A stretch of DNA of 64,000 nucleotides from an uncultured Christensenella sp. (GCA_910584635.1 CAJUBA010000001.1:343727-407726); one strand, 5' to 3'. Shown: positions 36,647 to 49,700, numbered from the stretch's first letter. Numbers and translations are program-made. The notes: a model not told the origin generated them from the sequence alone.

Positions 36647-37327
36647 TTACCACCCGATTTCGTAAGCGGATTTACAATTTTCGTTTTTGTATATTTCCAC
36701 TATCTTTCCGCTGTTCATTCTGATTACTTTCTCCGCCATTTCCGCGATATTCGAGTTGTGAGTAACCATTACCGCGGTAAATCCTTTTTCTTTTTGCAAT
36801 TGGCTTATATAGTTCAAAATCTCTCTGCCGGTATTCTCATCCAGCGCGCCCGTAGGCTCGTCGAGAAATAAAACGTCAGGCTCTTTTGCCAACGCTCTCG
36901 CAATACAAACTCTTTGTTGTTCTCCGCCCGAAAGCGCGAAAGGCTTGCGCGATAATTTCTCTCCCAACCCGACCGCTTTAATTATATCTTTGTAATTCTT
37001 ATTCTGCGCAAGGTCCGCGCCAAGTTTAACGTTTGCGTCAACGCTAAGGTGCGAAAGTAAATAATATTGCTGAAAAACATACCCTACATGTTTTTTCCTA
37101 AACAAAGTAAGTTGCGCATCGTTAAGATCGTTTAGACATTGAGCGCAACACTCAACGTTTCCTCCGTCAAATTTTTCCAATCCTGAAAGAATATTCAGCA
37201 ACGTAGATTTACCCGAACCCGACGCGCCTAATATTACAGTAAACTCCCCGTCTTCTATTTCAAGCGAAACGCCTTTCAATACTTGCGTAGAGCCGTAAGA
37301 CTTTGTTACGTTTTCCGCCTTAATCAT
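36647..37327 (-). CDS. ABC transporter ATP-binding protein (LolD/MacB-like)
   Basis: The 226-residue ATPase has Walker A GASGSGKSTLL, Q-loop YVFQQYYLL, signature LSGGEQQRVCIA, Walker B VLFLDEPTGALDE and the histidine in VMVTHN. The FtsX-type permease gene follows. Its start overlaps the tetR end by 8 nt, indicating coupled translation. Confidence 0.95.
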   Translation of the reverse strand: MIKAENVTKSYGSTQVLKGVSLEIEDGEFTVILGASGSGKSTLLNILSGLEKFDGGNVECCAQCLNDLNDAQLTLFRKKHVGYVFQQYYLLSHLSVDANVKLGADLAQNKNYKDIIKAVGLGEKLSRKPFALSGGEQQRVCIARALAKEPDVLFLDEPTGALDENTGREILNYISQLQKEKGFTAVMVTHNSNIAEMAEKVIRMNSGKIVEIYKNENCKSAYEIGW

Positions 37328-37901
37328 AATTGCCCTCCGACTTCAATTTGCCTAATAATGACGTAAATACCTGCGTTAACATTTCCGAGATTTGTTGCTG
37401 AGTGAAACGGCATACGTTTGTAGCAGTCAAAACGGCTATTCCGTGAGTATAAACCCACAGATGAAAATACAAATCCGTCGCGCATTTTCTATCGACGAAA
37501 TATGAGTCGCGAATAGAAGATATAATTTGCTCGTAATGATTTTCTATGCCTTTAAGCACGCTTTCTTTATCGTTGAATTTTGAACGCTCTTTCATAAACA
37601 AAAGTTGAAACAATCTGGGATGTTCGCAAGCATATTCGATATACGCTTTTCCCACTCCTTTGAAAGCAATATTTTCCCCAAGTCCTTTTACGACATACTC
37701 TCCGTAAAGCGCGTCGGCGTACTCTAGAACGGAGCGAGAAACTTCGTCCATACTTTCGAACAAAGTAAAAATCGGTCTTGCCGAACTTCCCAGTTCCTTT
37801 CCCAAAGAACGAGCCGTAAGCATTTCAATACCTTCTCTCTCGACAATACTTACAGCCGCTTTGATTATATCTGATTTTTCAAACTTTGCTTTAGGCGGCA
37901 T
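37320..37901 (-). CDS. TetR/AcrR-family transcriptional regulator
   Basis: The 193-residue protein has an N-terminal HTH (about 8-55) with IIKAAVSIVEREGIEMLTARSLGKELG and a helical ligand-binding part with a TetR_C_13-like pattern. First gene of tetR-ATPase-permease; the arrangement suggests it represses the exporter and responds to its substrate. Consensus promoter and AAGGAG site upstream. Confidence 0.9.
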   Translation of the reverse strand: MPPKAKFEKSDIIKAAVSIVEREGIEMLTARSLGKELGSSARPIFTLFESMDEVSRSVLEYADALYGEYVVKGLGENIAFKGVGKAYIEYACEHPRLFQLLFMKERSKFNDKESVLKGIENHYEQIISSIRDSYFVDRKCATDLYFHLWVYTHGIAVLTATNVCRFTQQQISEMLTQVFTSLLGKLKSEGNYD

Positions 37902-37920
37902 AATACTCTCCTTATCTAAA

Positions 37921-37974
37921 ACACTTGTTTTACAACATTTGTTTTATTATACTGCAAAGAAATCGATATGTCAA
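37921..37974 (-). promoter_or_regulatory. tetR promoter and candidate operator
   Basis: On the minus strand TTGACA (37969-37974), 17-nt spacer, TATAAT (37946-37951), all consensus. Just downstream (37921-37945) are repeated ACAAxTGTT words and flanking AAAACA/TGTTTT arms, a likely site for autoregulation. Confidence 0.7.
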
Positions 37975-38008
37975 ATGAGTATTATTAAATTTTTCTTTGC
38001 AAAGAAAA

Positions 38009-38338
38009 TTAAAAAGATTTCCCGTTGTGTGTTACAGAGATTCCCAACATGACCGTTTCTTCGTCGGTGTCGTTCCAAACCGCATGAGGTATGGTTCCGT
38101 CGACGAGATACGATTGGTCTTTATTTAAGATTATTTCTTGCTCTGATAAAGTTATTCTTGCCCTACCCTTAACTACGATAAATAAATGGTCGTGAGCGTG
38201 CGTATGTTTACAGGACGGACCGCCACCGCTCGGCGCTATATAGGCGATTGCTCCGTCTATAATCTCGCCGATATTGTCGAAAAGTTTTTTCGCTTTGAAA
38301 TTTATATGATTAGGGGGCGTGATAAAATCTTTTTCCAT
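38009..38338 (-). CDS. Cupin-domain protein
   Basis: The 109-residue single-cupin protein has the metal motif HTHAHDHLFIVVKGRARI and the second motif GTIPHAVWN. Cupins of this size are often metal-dependent enzymes or sugar-binding regulators; no specific function can be given. I start at the ATG at 38338, preceded by GAGGA; an upstream ATA-containing extension is unlikely. Confidence 0.85.
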   Translation of the reverse strand: MEKDFITPPNHINFKAKKLFDNIGEIIDGAIAYIAPSGGGPSCKHTHAHDHLFIVVKGRARITLSEQEIILNKDQSYLVDGTIPHAVWNDTDEETVMLGISVTHNGKSF

Positions 38339-38387
38339 AATTATCCTCAAATTATAAAGGACGGTTTGTTAACCGCCCTTTGTGTTT

Positions 38388-39761
38388 TTAATCTATTTTC
38401 GGCAACGTGTCGAAGCCTTTTTGCAAATCCTCGTCTGTAGGAATATAGTCGCGCATATTGCCCGCGAGATACTCGGAATAGGCTTTCATGTCAAAATAAC
38501 CCGTACCGGTCAAGCCGAAGAGAATTGTCTTTGCCTCGCCTGTTTCTTTGCATTTCAACGCTTCGTCTATTGCGCCTTTGATAGCGTGCGCAGATTCGGG
38601 AGCAGGCAAAATCGTTTCGTATTTAGCGAACTTAACTGCGGCGTCAAACACTTTCGTCTGTTCATAAGATACCGCTTCCATATATCCGTCGTGATAAAGT
38701 TTGGACAGTATCGGCGACATTCCGTGATATCTCAATCCGCCGGCATGGTTTGCAGACGGAATAAATCCGCTGCCCAAAGTATACATTTTTGCAAGAGGAG
38801 TAATTTTGCCGGTATCGCAGAAATCATACGCGTACTTACCTCTTGTAAGCGACGGACATGATGCGGGTTCGACTGCGACAAATCTCGTATTGGGTTTTGT
38901 ACCGTTGAGTTTATCTTGCATAAACGCGCCTATAAGCCCTCCCAAATTGGAACCGCCTCCGGCGCAACCGATTATTACGTCGGGATATTCTCCGAGAATT
39001 TCCATCGCTTTTTTGCTTTCCAAACCTATTATAGACTGGTGCAAAAGAACTTGGTTAAGCACGCTTCCAAGCACGTATCTGCAATTTTTTGTAGATACCG
39101 CTTTTTCTACGGCTTCGGATATAGCGCACCCGAGCGAACCGGACGTGTTTGGATTTTCTTCAAGAATCTTTCTTCCTACGTTCGTAGTATTGGACGGACT
39201 GGGAATTACGTTGCCGTCAAACACTTGCATAACCGCCTTTCTGAAAGGCTTTTGTTCGTAAGAAACCTTAACCATGAATATATCAAGCGGAAGTCCGAAA
39301 TAAGAACACGCTTCGGACAAAGCGGTACCCCACTGTCCCGCGCCCGTTTCGGTAGTCAGAGATGTAAGTCCCTGATCTTTAGCGTAATACGCCTGAGCAA
39401 TCGCGGAATTGAGTTTATGACTTCCGGAAGTGTTGTTCCCCTCGAATTTATAGTAGATCTTTGCCGGAGTTTCCAACGCTTTTTCGAGATTGTACGCTCT
39501 GCAAAGAGGAGAAGGTCTGAATATCTTATACATATCAAGCACTTCTTCTGGAATATCTATATATCTTGTGGTCGCATCCAATTCCTGATGAGCAAGTTTT
39601 TTACAGAAAATCGGATATAATTCTTCTTCGGTAACGGGTTTTCCGGTCGCCGGGTTGAGCAAAGGAGCGGGTTGCTCTTTCATATCCGCTCTGAGATTAT
39701 ACCATTGCGTAGGCATCTGCTCCTCAGTCAAATAAAATCTGTGCGGTATTTTCTTTTCCAT
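38388..39761 (-). CDS. trpB: TrpB2-type tryptophan synthase beta chain
   Basis: The 457-residue PLP enzyme has the lysine in SGSHKLNSA (K116), GAGQWGTALSEA, the phosphate loop GCAGGGSNLGG and ETILPAPESAHAI. The length and N-terminal extension match TrpB2 proteins, which use free indole or serve as salvage enzymes. No trpA or other trp gene is near. A tryptophan-specific T-box leader directly upstream ties it to tryptophan supply. Confidence 0.94.
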   Translation of the reverse strand: MEKKIPHRFYLTEEQMPTQWYNLRADMKEQPAPLLNPATGKPVTEEELYPIFCKKLAHQELDATTRYIDIPEEVLDMYKIFRPSPLCRAYNLEKALETPAKIYYKFEGNNTSGSHKLNSAIAQAYYAKDQGLTSLTTETGAGQWGTALSEACSYFGLPLDIFMVKVSYEQKPFRKAVMQVFDGNVIPSPSNTTNVGRKILEENPNTSGSLGCAISEAVEKAVSTKNCRYVLGSVLNQVLLHQSIIGLESKKAMEILGEYPDVIIGCAGGGSNLGGLIGAFMQDKLNGTKPNTRFVAVEPASCPSLTRGKYAYDFCDTGKITPLAKMYTLGSGFIPSANHAGGLRYHGMSPILSKLYHDGYMEAVSYEQTKVFDAAVKFAKYETILPAPESAHAIKGAIDEALKCKETGEAKTILFGLTGTGYFDMKAYSEYLAGNMRDYIPTDEDLQKGFDTLPKID

Positions 39762-39782
39762 TTATGTGTCCTCCTGTTTTTA

Positions 39783-40010
39783 TAAAAAAAATCTTGTCCC
39801 GATATTATTGGGACAAGATTCCGCTTTACGTTGTCTTGTTTTAGCCACCCTAACGCGCCATCACGCGTCTTCCCACTAACGAGGGGATTCCGTCAGACAT
39901 TACTCTGCCCTCAAAAGTCCATTCGCTATCTTGAAACTCATTGCATCTCACCAACTGCAATTCTCTGTAAAGTCCCGACCGACAGTTACTCTTCTTTATC
40001 CACGGTTTTG
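39783..40010 (-). ncRNA. T-box leader, tryptophan specifier
   Basis: The leader has the Stem I AGTAAC-type start, GTTGGTGAGATGCAA loop, specifier TGG (complement of 39919-39921) in GAATGGACT, the T-box proper TTAGGGTGGC (about 39844-39853) and a terminator with an 11-bp stem (39790-39800 / 39810-39820) plus eight T. The usual ACCGCG after GGTGG is replaced by TAAAAC, a weak T-box ending. Confidence 0.85.
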
Positions 40011-40044
40011 TGAACTGAATCACTATTTTGTTGTTTATACCAAT

Positions 40045-40073
40045 ATATTACGCTCGTAAAAGTCGTTTGTCAA
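40045..40073 (-). promoter_or_regulatory. trpB promoter
   Basis: TTGACA (40068-40073), 17-nt spacer, TAATAT (40045-40050) on the minus strand, just upstream of the T-box. Confidence 0.75.
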
Positions 40074-40126
40074 CAAATTTTTATAAATTTTTCAAAAAAC
40101 TTATCGCGATATGAAATATGATTATA

Positions 40127-41707
40127 TCAAACGCCCGAATCTCCGTAGTTGGACAAAACTCTTGCGGACGGGTCGTCGACGTCGCAGCCTTTCCACGATT
40201 TATTAGGCATCCAAAAATCGACTACCATCTTTGCTTGATCGGGATAATACTTTTCGAATATTTCTCTGTACATAAGACTTTCTTTTGTAAACGGCATAGC
40301 ATGATAAGAATATTTCTTTCTCCTCTGTTCAAAATCTTCGTCGGTATACAACGTCGACGCGTATTCCTTTATACAGTCTACCATAGAGTGTCCGACCGCG
40401 TCGGAAAACGCCGCTTTTTCTCTATACAGTATACTGTTTGGTAAATAATCGCCCTCAAAAGCCTTTCTGAGCAAATACTTACCCTTGTTGTATATATTGA
40501 GTTTTTTGCTCGGGTCTATAGACATAACGTACTTAACAAAATCAAGATCTCCGAAAGGCACTCTCGCTTCCAAAGAGTTTTCCGAAATACATCTATCCGC
40601 TCGCAAAACGTCGTACATATATATTTCCTTTATTCTTTTGACCGATTCTTTTTGAAACTCGTCGGCGGAAGGCGCGAAATCGGTATACTTATAACCGAAA
40701 AGTTCGTCGCTAATCTCGCCTGTAAGCAAAACTCTAACGTCGGTTTGCTCATGTATCGCTTTGCATATTAGATACATGCCAACGCTCGCTCTTACGGTGG
40801 TAATATCGTACGTTTCCAAAACGCGAACTACTTCTTCTATCGCTCCGATAGCGTCCTCTTTCGTAATTATTATTTCTTTATGGTCGCTTCCTATATAGTC
40901 GGCTACTTCTTTTGCATATTTGAGATCTATCGCGTCCTCGCTCATACCTACGGCGAAAGTCTTAATAGGCTTTTTCAAAATTTTGCTTGCGACTGAACAA
41001 ACCAAGGAACTGTCCAATCCTCCTGAAAGCAAGAATCCTAACGGCGCGTCGGCGTCAAGACGTTTTTCAATACCTAGCGAAAGTTTTTCGCGAATTTTAG
41101 TAAAAATTTCAGGCAATTCGTCGCGCGAATATTCCTTGACATCTGTAATATCGCAATAACGCGTAAATTTGCCGTCTTCGTAATAATATCCCGGCGGAAA
41201 AGGTCGAACTTCTTTGCATATAGCGACAAGGTTTTTTGCTTCGCTTGCAAAAACTATCTTACCGCTGTCTGAATATCCGTAAAACAACGGTCTGATTCCT
41301 ATAGGATCGCGCGCCGCTATCAATCCGTCTTTTTTTGAATCGTAAATAATCATAGCAAATTCGCTGTCAAGAGTCGCGAACATTTTCGTACCCATTTCTC
41401 TGTAAAGCGGAAGAATTATTTCGCAATCGCTGTCCGACTTAAACTCGTATTTACTTTTAAGCGATTCTTTTATTTTTCTGAATCCGTAAATCTCGCCGTT
41501 GCATACGGCGTAATCTTTATCCAAAGAAAAAGGTTGCATCCCCTCTTGGCTCAAACCCATTATCGCCAATCTGTGAAATCCCAAAATTGCGGAATCAAGT
41601 TGAACAATCCTCGTATCGTCAGGACCTCTCGAAACCGTTTGCTCGAAAGATTTTTCAAACTTTTCAAGCGTGATGTCTTTGCCGTCATACCCCATAATAG
41701 AACACAT
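40127..41707 (-). CDS. asnB: Asparagine synthase (glutamine-hydrolysing)
   Basis: The 526-residue enzyme starts MCSIMG with the catalytic Cys2 of the class II amidotransferase domain, has RGPDD, CNGEIYG, and then the synthetase P-loop LLSGGLDSSLV and GEISDELFGYKY. It converts aspartate and glutamine to asparagine. An asparagine T-box precedes it. Slightly shorter than E. coli AsnB (554), with all key residues present. Confidence 0.96.
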   Translation of the reverse strand: MCSIMGYDGKDITLEKFEKSFEQTVSRGPDDTRIVQLDSAILGFHRLAIMGLSQEGMQPFSLDKDYAVCNGEIYGFRKIKESLKSKYEFKSDSDCEIILPLYREMGTKMFATLDSEFAMIIYDSKKDGLIAARDPIGIRPLFYGYSDSGKIVFASEAKNLVAICKEVRPFPPGYYYEDGKFTRYCDITDVKEYSRDELPEIFTKIREKLSLGIEKRLDADAPLGFLLSGGLDSSLVCSVASKILKKPIKTFAVGMSEDAIDLKYAKEVADYIGSDHKEIIITKEDAIGAIEEVVRVLETYDITTVRASVGMYLICKAIHEQTDVRVLLTGEISDELFGYKYTDFAPSADEFQKESVKRIKEIYMYDVLRADRCISENSLEARVPFGDLDFVKYVMSIDPSKKLNIYNKGKYLLRKAFEGDYLPNSILYREKAAFSDAVGHSMVDCIKEYASTLYTDEDFEQRRKKYSYHAMPFTKESLMYREIFEKYYPDQAKMVVDFWMPNKSWKGCDVDDPSARVLSNYGDSGV

Positions 41708-41722
41708 AAAGCGTACCTCCGA

Positions 41723-41985
41723 AAAAAATTACAGCACTCATCCTTATTTTAGGACGAATGCTGTTTTCCGCGGTGCCACCTAACTTATCGATAAGGGTAT
41801 ATCGATCACTTTCACTTTCTGACAAAAGCATCGGCTGTAACGGGCCTTCCCGTCGCCCCTACTCCCGCAATTACGGTTTGGGTTTGCGCTCATTAGTGTT
41901 ATTCGTTACACTCTGCGATCGGGCTTCCACCATCCCCGAATCTCTGCGCGCAGTCGGTTGCAACTACTTCTCTAAATCACTGCTC
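41723..41985 (-). ncRNA. T-box leader, asparagine specifier
   Basis: The leader has GAGAAGTAG, the T-box GTTAGGTGGCACCGCG (about 41769-41784), a terminator hairpin ACAGCA...TGCTGT (41731-41764) with a seven-T tail, and specifier AAC (complement of 41898-41900) in GAATAACACT. This matches the asnB gene downstream. Confidence 0.92.
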
Positions 41986-41993
41986 ATATTTTG

Positions 41994-42022
41994 ATTATAT
42001 GACGGTTGTTTTCCGCTGTCAA
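41994..42022 (-). promoter_or_regulatory. asnB promoter
   Basis: TTGACA (42017-42022), 17-nt spacer, TATAAT (41994-41999): a full consensus promoter. Confidence 0.85.
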
Positions 42023-42056
42023 CGATTTTGAAAAATTTTTTTGATTTTTTTACAAA

Positions 42057-42083
42057 AATAAGAGCGGCTACACCGCTCTTATT
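42057..42083 (-). terminator. Terminator after the beta-galactosidase gene
   Basis: AATAAGAGCGG pairs with CCGCTCTTATT over 5 nt; TTTTTGT follows on the minus strand. Confidence 0.88.
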
Positions 42084-42099
42084 CAATTCGCATTAAAAT

Positions 42100-45162
<3,063 letters not shown>

Positions 45163-45184
45163 CTAATTAACTCATATTATGGAT

Positions 45185-45213
45185 ATTATATCATAATTAT
45201 ATGGACTTTTCAA
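45185..45213 (-). promoter_or_regulatory. lacZ promoter
   Basis: TTGAAA (45208-45213), 17-nt spacer, TATAAT (45185-45190) on the minus strand. Confidence 0.7.
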
Positions 45214-45303
45214 GCGCAAATAACTTATTATAAATATTATAATTTAGAAGAATTAGAAAGAATGTAAATAGTAAATTAAAACTTATTATATTTCAAGGTC
45301 AAA

Positions 45304-45756
45304 TTATATTAAATTTATTATCTCTAATCCTATTTTTCTCGCATACTTTGCAACATTTTTTGCACCGCTATGACTAATCCTTTCATCAACATAACATATT
45401 AAAGTATCGCAACATTCAACCATTTTTTGATTACTGACAATTATTTGTCTTTTATAGTGTTCCTCTTCAATTTCGTACATGCAAGTTTTTATATCTGAAT
45501 ACGAAAAAATCTCAGCACATTTTTTTATTGCGTTGTAACTTGTAAATGCAACCTCAATCTCAATTGATTTGATTTCTCTTTTTAATTCTAAACAAACGCT
45601 TAATGCCAAGTCGTCAAATTCTCCATGCATCCCCATTGTAAAAAAATTACATCCGTTAACAATTTCTTTTTTAACTATTTCTTTTAATTTTTTTCTTAAT
45701 TTATCATTTGAACATAATATATTTCTATGCCCTATAAATGCTACTCGTCTTCCCAT
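45304..45756 (-). CDS. SLOG-domain protein (DUF1273/YpsA-like)
   Basis: The 150-residue protein begins VAFIGHRNI, contains FFTMGMHGEFDDLAL and a final CDTLICYVDERISHSGAKNVAKYA, the Rossmann-like SLOG pattern of small nucleotide- or ligand-binding proteins. SLOG domains are predicted sensors in several bacterial conflict systems, but stand-alone small members like this are poorly characterised. It is divergent from an XRE regulator and has a palindromic operator abutting its -10 box. Confidence 0.75.
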   Translation of the reverse strand: MGRRVAFIGHRNILCSNDKLRKKLKEIVKKEIVNGCNFFTMGMHGEFDDLALSVCLELKREIKSIEIEVAFTSYNAIKKCAEIFSYSDIKTCMYEIEEEHYKRQIIVSNQKMVECCDTLICYVDERISHSGAKNVAKYARKIGLEIINLI

Positions 45757-45771
45757 TGTATACCTGAATAC

Positions 45772-45787
45772 GGTTGTTTATACAACC
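45772..45787. promoter_or_regulatory. Operator 1 of the SLOG/XRE pair
   Basis: Perfect palindrome GGTTGT-TTAT-ACAACC, directly downstream of a TTGCCT/TAATAT promoter (45812-45817 and 45788-45793, 18-nt spacer) reading into the SLOG gene. Confidence 0.75.
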
Positions 45788-45870
45788 ATATTAGCACGTT
45801 TTTATAAAATCAGGCAACTGTTTAGGGTTGTAATTTTTCACTCGGCAAAAAATACTAATTGATACAATAT

Positions 45871-45886
45871 AGTTGTTAATACAACC
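45871..45886. promoter_or_regulatory. Operator 2 of the SLOG/XRE pair
   Basis: AGTTGT-TAAT-ACAACC, directly after a TACAAT box (45863-45868) reading into the XRE gene and about 17 nt before its start. A half-site GGTTGT lies near 45826. Confidence 0.75.
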
Positions 45887-45902
45887 CTATAGGAGTAATG
45901 TT

Positions 45903-46145
45903 ATGAAAATAAGCACTGCGGTAGCAATGAGAATAAGTAATATTTTGATTCAAAAAAATTTATCACAATATAGATTGGAAAAAATAATTGCTATGCCGCA
46001 TAATACTATGAAAACTCTTATGGGCGAACGTAATAAAAGCGTTAATCTTAAAACTGTTATGCAAATTGCACGCGGACTTGACATGACTCTTTCCGAGTTT
46101 TTTAATGATCCGATTTTTGAAAATTCAGATTTAGAAATAGACTAA
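45903..46145 (+). CDS. XRE/Cro-type transcriptional regulator
   Basis: The 80-residue protein is one HTH domain: RISNILIQKNLSQYRLEKIIAMPHNTMKTLMGERNKSVNLKTVMQIARGLDMTLSEFF. Starts at the ATG at 45903 with AGGAG 7 nt upstream; a TTG at 45873 lies in the operator and is not used. The paired operators suggest it represses both itself and the SLOG gene. Confidence 0.88.
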   Translation: MKISTAVAMRISNILIQKNLSQYRLEKIIAMPHNTMKTLMGERNKSVNLKTVMQIARGLDMTLSEFFNDPIFENSDLEID

Positions 46146-46204
46146 TATTTAATTTATTATTAACATCAATTTAGCGAATTTTTCGCTATAGCGACGTATT
46201 ACAT

Positions 46205-46640
46205 TAGATATTTCGACTACGCTACGCTCCGCTCAATATGACGGGAAAGTTAACAAAGTCCGTCTTCTCTCCCGTCATTTCGACCGTAGTGGAGAAATCT
46301 AGTCTAATTTAGAATCCGCTTTAAGTCCGACCAAAATCGTATTAAAACGTAGATTTTGCGTTTGGTCGGGATATTTAAGCGTAGTCGAAGAATCTAATTT
46401 AATTAAGAATCAGTATAAAATAAGAGTCCGACTAAAATCGAAACGAAGTGTAGATTTTACAACTGGTCGGCTAGGCGGGAACTCGACTGATAGATTAGCA
46501 ATTACATTTTATTAAAATGTGATTGCGATAAACTAAGTCGTAGTGAACGCCAAGTCGAAGAATCTAATATAATTAAGAATCAGTATAAAATAAGAGTCCG
46601 ACTAAAATCGAAACGAAGTGTAGATTTTACGACTGGTCGG
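46205..46640. repeat. Intergenic repeat array, locus 2
   Basis: This part of the 577-bp gene-free gap holds unit A (46205-46245), an inverted degenerate unit A (46270-46302), unit B hairpins (46326-46369, 46427-46470, 46597-46640) and an 87-bp direct duplication (46384-46470 and 46554-46640, two mismatches). Between the duplicates, 46501-46524 contains a small ATTTTA/TAAAAT palindrome. No coding frame is supported. Confidence 0.85.
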
Positions 46641-46649
46641 AAAATATTT

Positions 46650-46679
46650 ACGCCCCAAAAGCATTTACCTTCGGGGCGT
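46650..46679. terminator. Terminator after the M60 peptidase gene
   Basis: ACGCCCC (46650-46656) and GGGGCGT (46673-46679) flank a loop with inner pairing; short T/A-rich tails on both sides. Confidence 0.6.
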
Positions 46680-46722
46680 TTTAATTTGCGTTGTTGCGTT
46701 TAACAAGCGTAATAATTTATCT

Positions 46723-49700
46723 TCATTTGAATATCGCTATCGAGTCGATACTTGCCTTGCCTTTACACTTGATTTCCACCTTGTGTTTTCCGCTTTCAAG
46801 TATTTCCGATAGATAAGAAACGTAAATATCGTCCTTTTCCGATTTAAGTTCCAACGAAGATATGACTTTTCCGTCTATCTTTACTTCAAATTTATTATCG
46901 TAATTCGAAGAAGACAGTATCGCAAAGTTTGTTCCTTCAAACTCAAACGTCATCGTATCGCCTTTCTTTCCGATGTAAACGTGTCCGAACATAGAATACG
47001 CTTGAGCGCTGCTCCACTTATTACTGAATTTGAACATTTCATTATCAGGAGAGAAGAGGTTGTTTCCGTCGCCTTGGAATCTCAAAGTATTTGAGAACGT
47101 CAAGCCGTTCAAAGCGCATCTACCGTTGCCGGTCGCAGTTATGGTTAATCTGTAATAGCGGAACGTATAAGACTTACCGTCTTTTAGCAAGAAATCTTTG
47201 CTTACAGCAGGTTGACCTTGCCCTGTCCACGTTCCCATATCAAAATATTCCGTTCCGTCTAAACTTCCTTCCAACGTGAAGTTTTGCGGGAATCCTTTGC
47301 TATTGCTTCCGGTTTGCAAATAGGTATAAAGCGTCATGGAATTAGCCGTTATCGTTTCGCCTATATCGAAAGCGAGAATTGCCGGTTTGTTTGCCGAAAC
47401 GCCCCAATCCCGAGAGAAATGTATTCCCGTATCGGATTTTCCGTCGAATAGATTATCGATAGAATGCTGTGTCGGATCCCACGCCATGTAATTGCAATAC
47501 GATGTCGGAGTCTGTTTCTTGCCCTCGGTTACTACTACGGTATCTCCTACATAATTGTAATTATACTTTCTTGTATAGAAATAATCCGCTTCGAATTCTT
47601 TGTTCGGGAATTCATAGTCGCTTCTGTACGCGGTAACGTAAGAGGCTTTTGTAGGAGGTATCAATTCGGCTTTATTCGCTTCTTCTTCGCTTACCTCTCT
47701 TCCCATATAGTCGTAGTACTTAATACCGATTACGTTGCCATCTTCGTCTTTGATTTCATGAATCGTAAACATCGGTTCCGTCCACTGAGCATATCCCAGT
47801 CCCATATAACTTATCGCAGGCGAAGATTGAATAATAAGCACCGACTTGAAATAAACCCAACTTTCGGCTCCTACTTCAATATCTACGTAAGTATTCGGAT
47901 CGCCAGTTCTGAACAAGTGGCTGTTGTTTACCAACGTTTTGATTTTTCCGCCCAGTTGATAATTATCTTCGTTGCCTATCGAATAGTACATAGCGCAGTT
48001 TATTCTACCTCTCAAATACAAACGGTACTTACCTGCGTCTTTGAAATAAAGTTTGCCTTTTACTTCCGCTATCGTATTGTCTTTTACGACATAAGGCGAA
48101 TCTTTGTACTGGTCGTTGTTGGGATACAGCCAAATATCGGTATTACTGTTTTGCGTTCCGTTTAGATTATCTCCCTCGGTCTTGGATGAATAGTTTGCGT
48201 AATTGTTTTCATACGCTACTTCCGCGTCGGTATACATACTACCCGCGTCGTAGGTATATGTCGTTCTTTGAAGCACAAACTTGTTCTTCTCATGCGTCTG
48301 TTCGAATCCGAGTACCAAATCTACGTCGTCAACCTTAAACGACGGATCGTCGTCTTTGGTAATTTGCAACGTTACTATGATGTCTCCCGAATTCATTTCT
48401 TTTTTATCTGGCGTATAAGTATATACGTTGTTTCCTTTCGGCGTAACGCTTCCGTATTGAGGTTGCTTAACGTCTTTAATCTTATAGGAAAATCCTTTCG
48501 GCAACTTAATGCTTCCGCTAAGATACTGTCCGCTTTCGTCCGTATAAGGATTAAGATCGAAATCAAAATCCTCTCCGTAATTTATAACGTACGGCTGCAT
48601 AGTAGTAATATACTGTTTCTCGCCGTCGTACATATAACTTCTTCCCGTCTGATATACTGACGATACGGGAACGAATTTAGAGTATTCGGGATTGCTCAAC
48701 TCTTGCGCTTCCGCTTCGCTTATACCTTGCAATAGGTCTTTGAAATAATACGTCATGTCGTTGTGAGTAACTTCTTGCCATGCTTTGAGATAAGCGACGT
48801 AGTTTTGTCCGCCTCTTTGGTGCGTCTTTGCCTGTATATATTTGTCAGGTCCGAAGTTGTGAAGCAAGGTAGCGTACAAAGCAAGTCCTTGTTTGCCGTT
48901 GCTAGGCGAACCGCCCGCGGATATTTTAAGCACTTCTTCGAGCGCCCAAGTCGCGCTTGTATAACTGTTCCAACCGCCTAAACCTTCTGCTCCGTTACTG
49001 CCCAATCCTCTTGACGAGGATATTTTTGTAAATAGCGCGTACGATACCAACGTCATACCGTTATTGGTAACCTCGCCTCCGTTTCCTACTCCGTATCCTT
49101 GGAAGTTGTGGTGATATTCGTGGAAGTTACCCCATGAACCCGAAGTCGTTATGCTCTTGTAATTTAACGAGGACGCCATCCATCCTGTCGGGCAGTTAAC
49201 CGCGCCCTGACCGGGGAACGCAACCGCCGCGCCTGCCGCTACGAACGGGTCATATAGGAAGACTATTCCCTGCGAATTGCCAGTGGTGGTAACCAAAGAT
49301 ACCTTCTCCCAAAGCACTGCCGCCTTATACAGGTCATCGTAACTGAAAGGTTCGGAATATTTCTTCGGACCGGAATGAAGCACTCCGTTGTCCCAAACTT
49401 CAAGATCGAAATAAGGAGCGGTCGACTCAGCGTTTCTTTCAAACTCGTCCTTAGTGGTATATCCGAGTATAAAGTGAGAATAATTCACGCCTCCCGAAAC
49501 TGTTATCTTGAAAGATACCGATTCGTTACGCACATATATAGGACCGCCGACAAACGAACCGATATAAGCGGTATATACTCCGTCTTTAAGCGTTGCGGTA
49601 TCGGGCGTAACCGACATCGTATTCATTATTACGGGGAAACGTTGCATCTGTCCTTTTGCCGTCCAGATATTATTTGCTTTTCCGTTGTAAAGCGCTTGAC

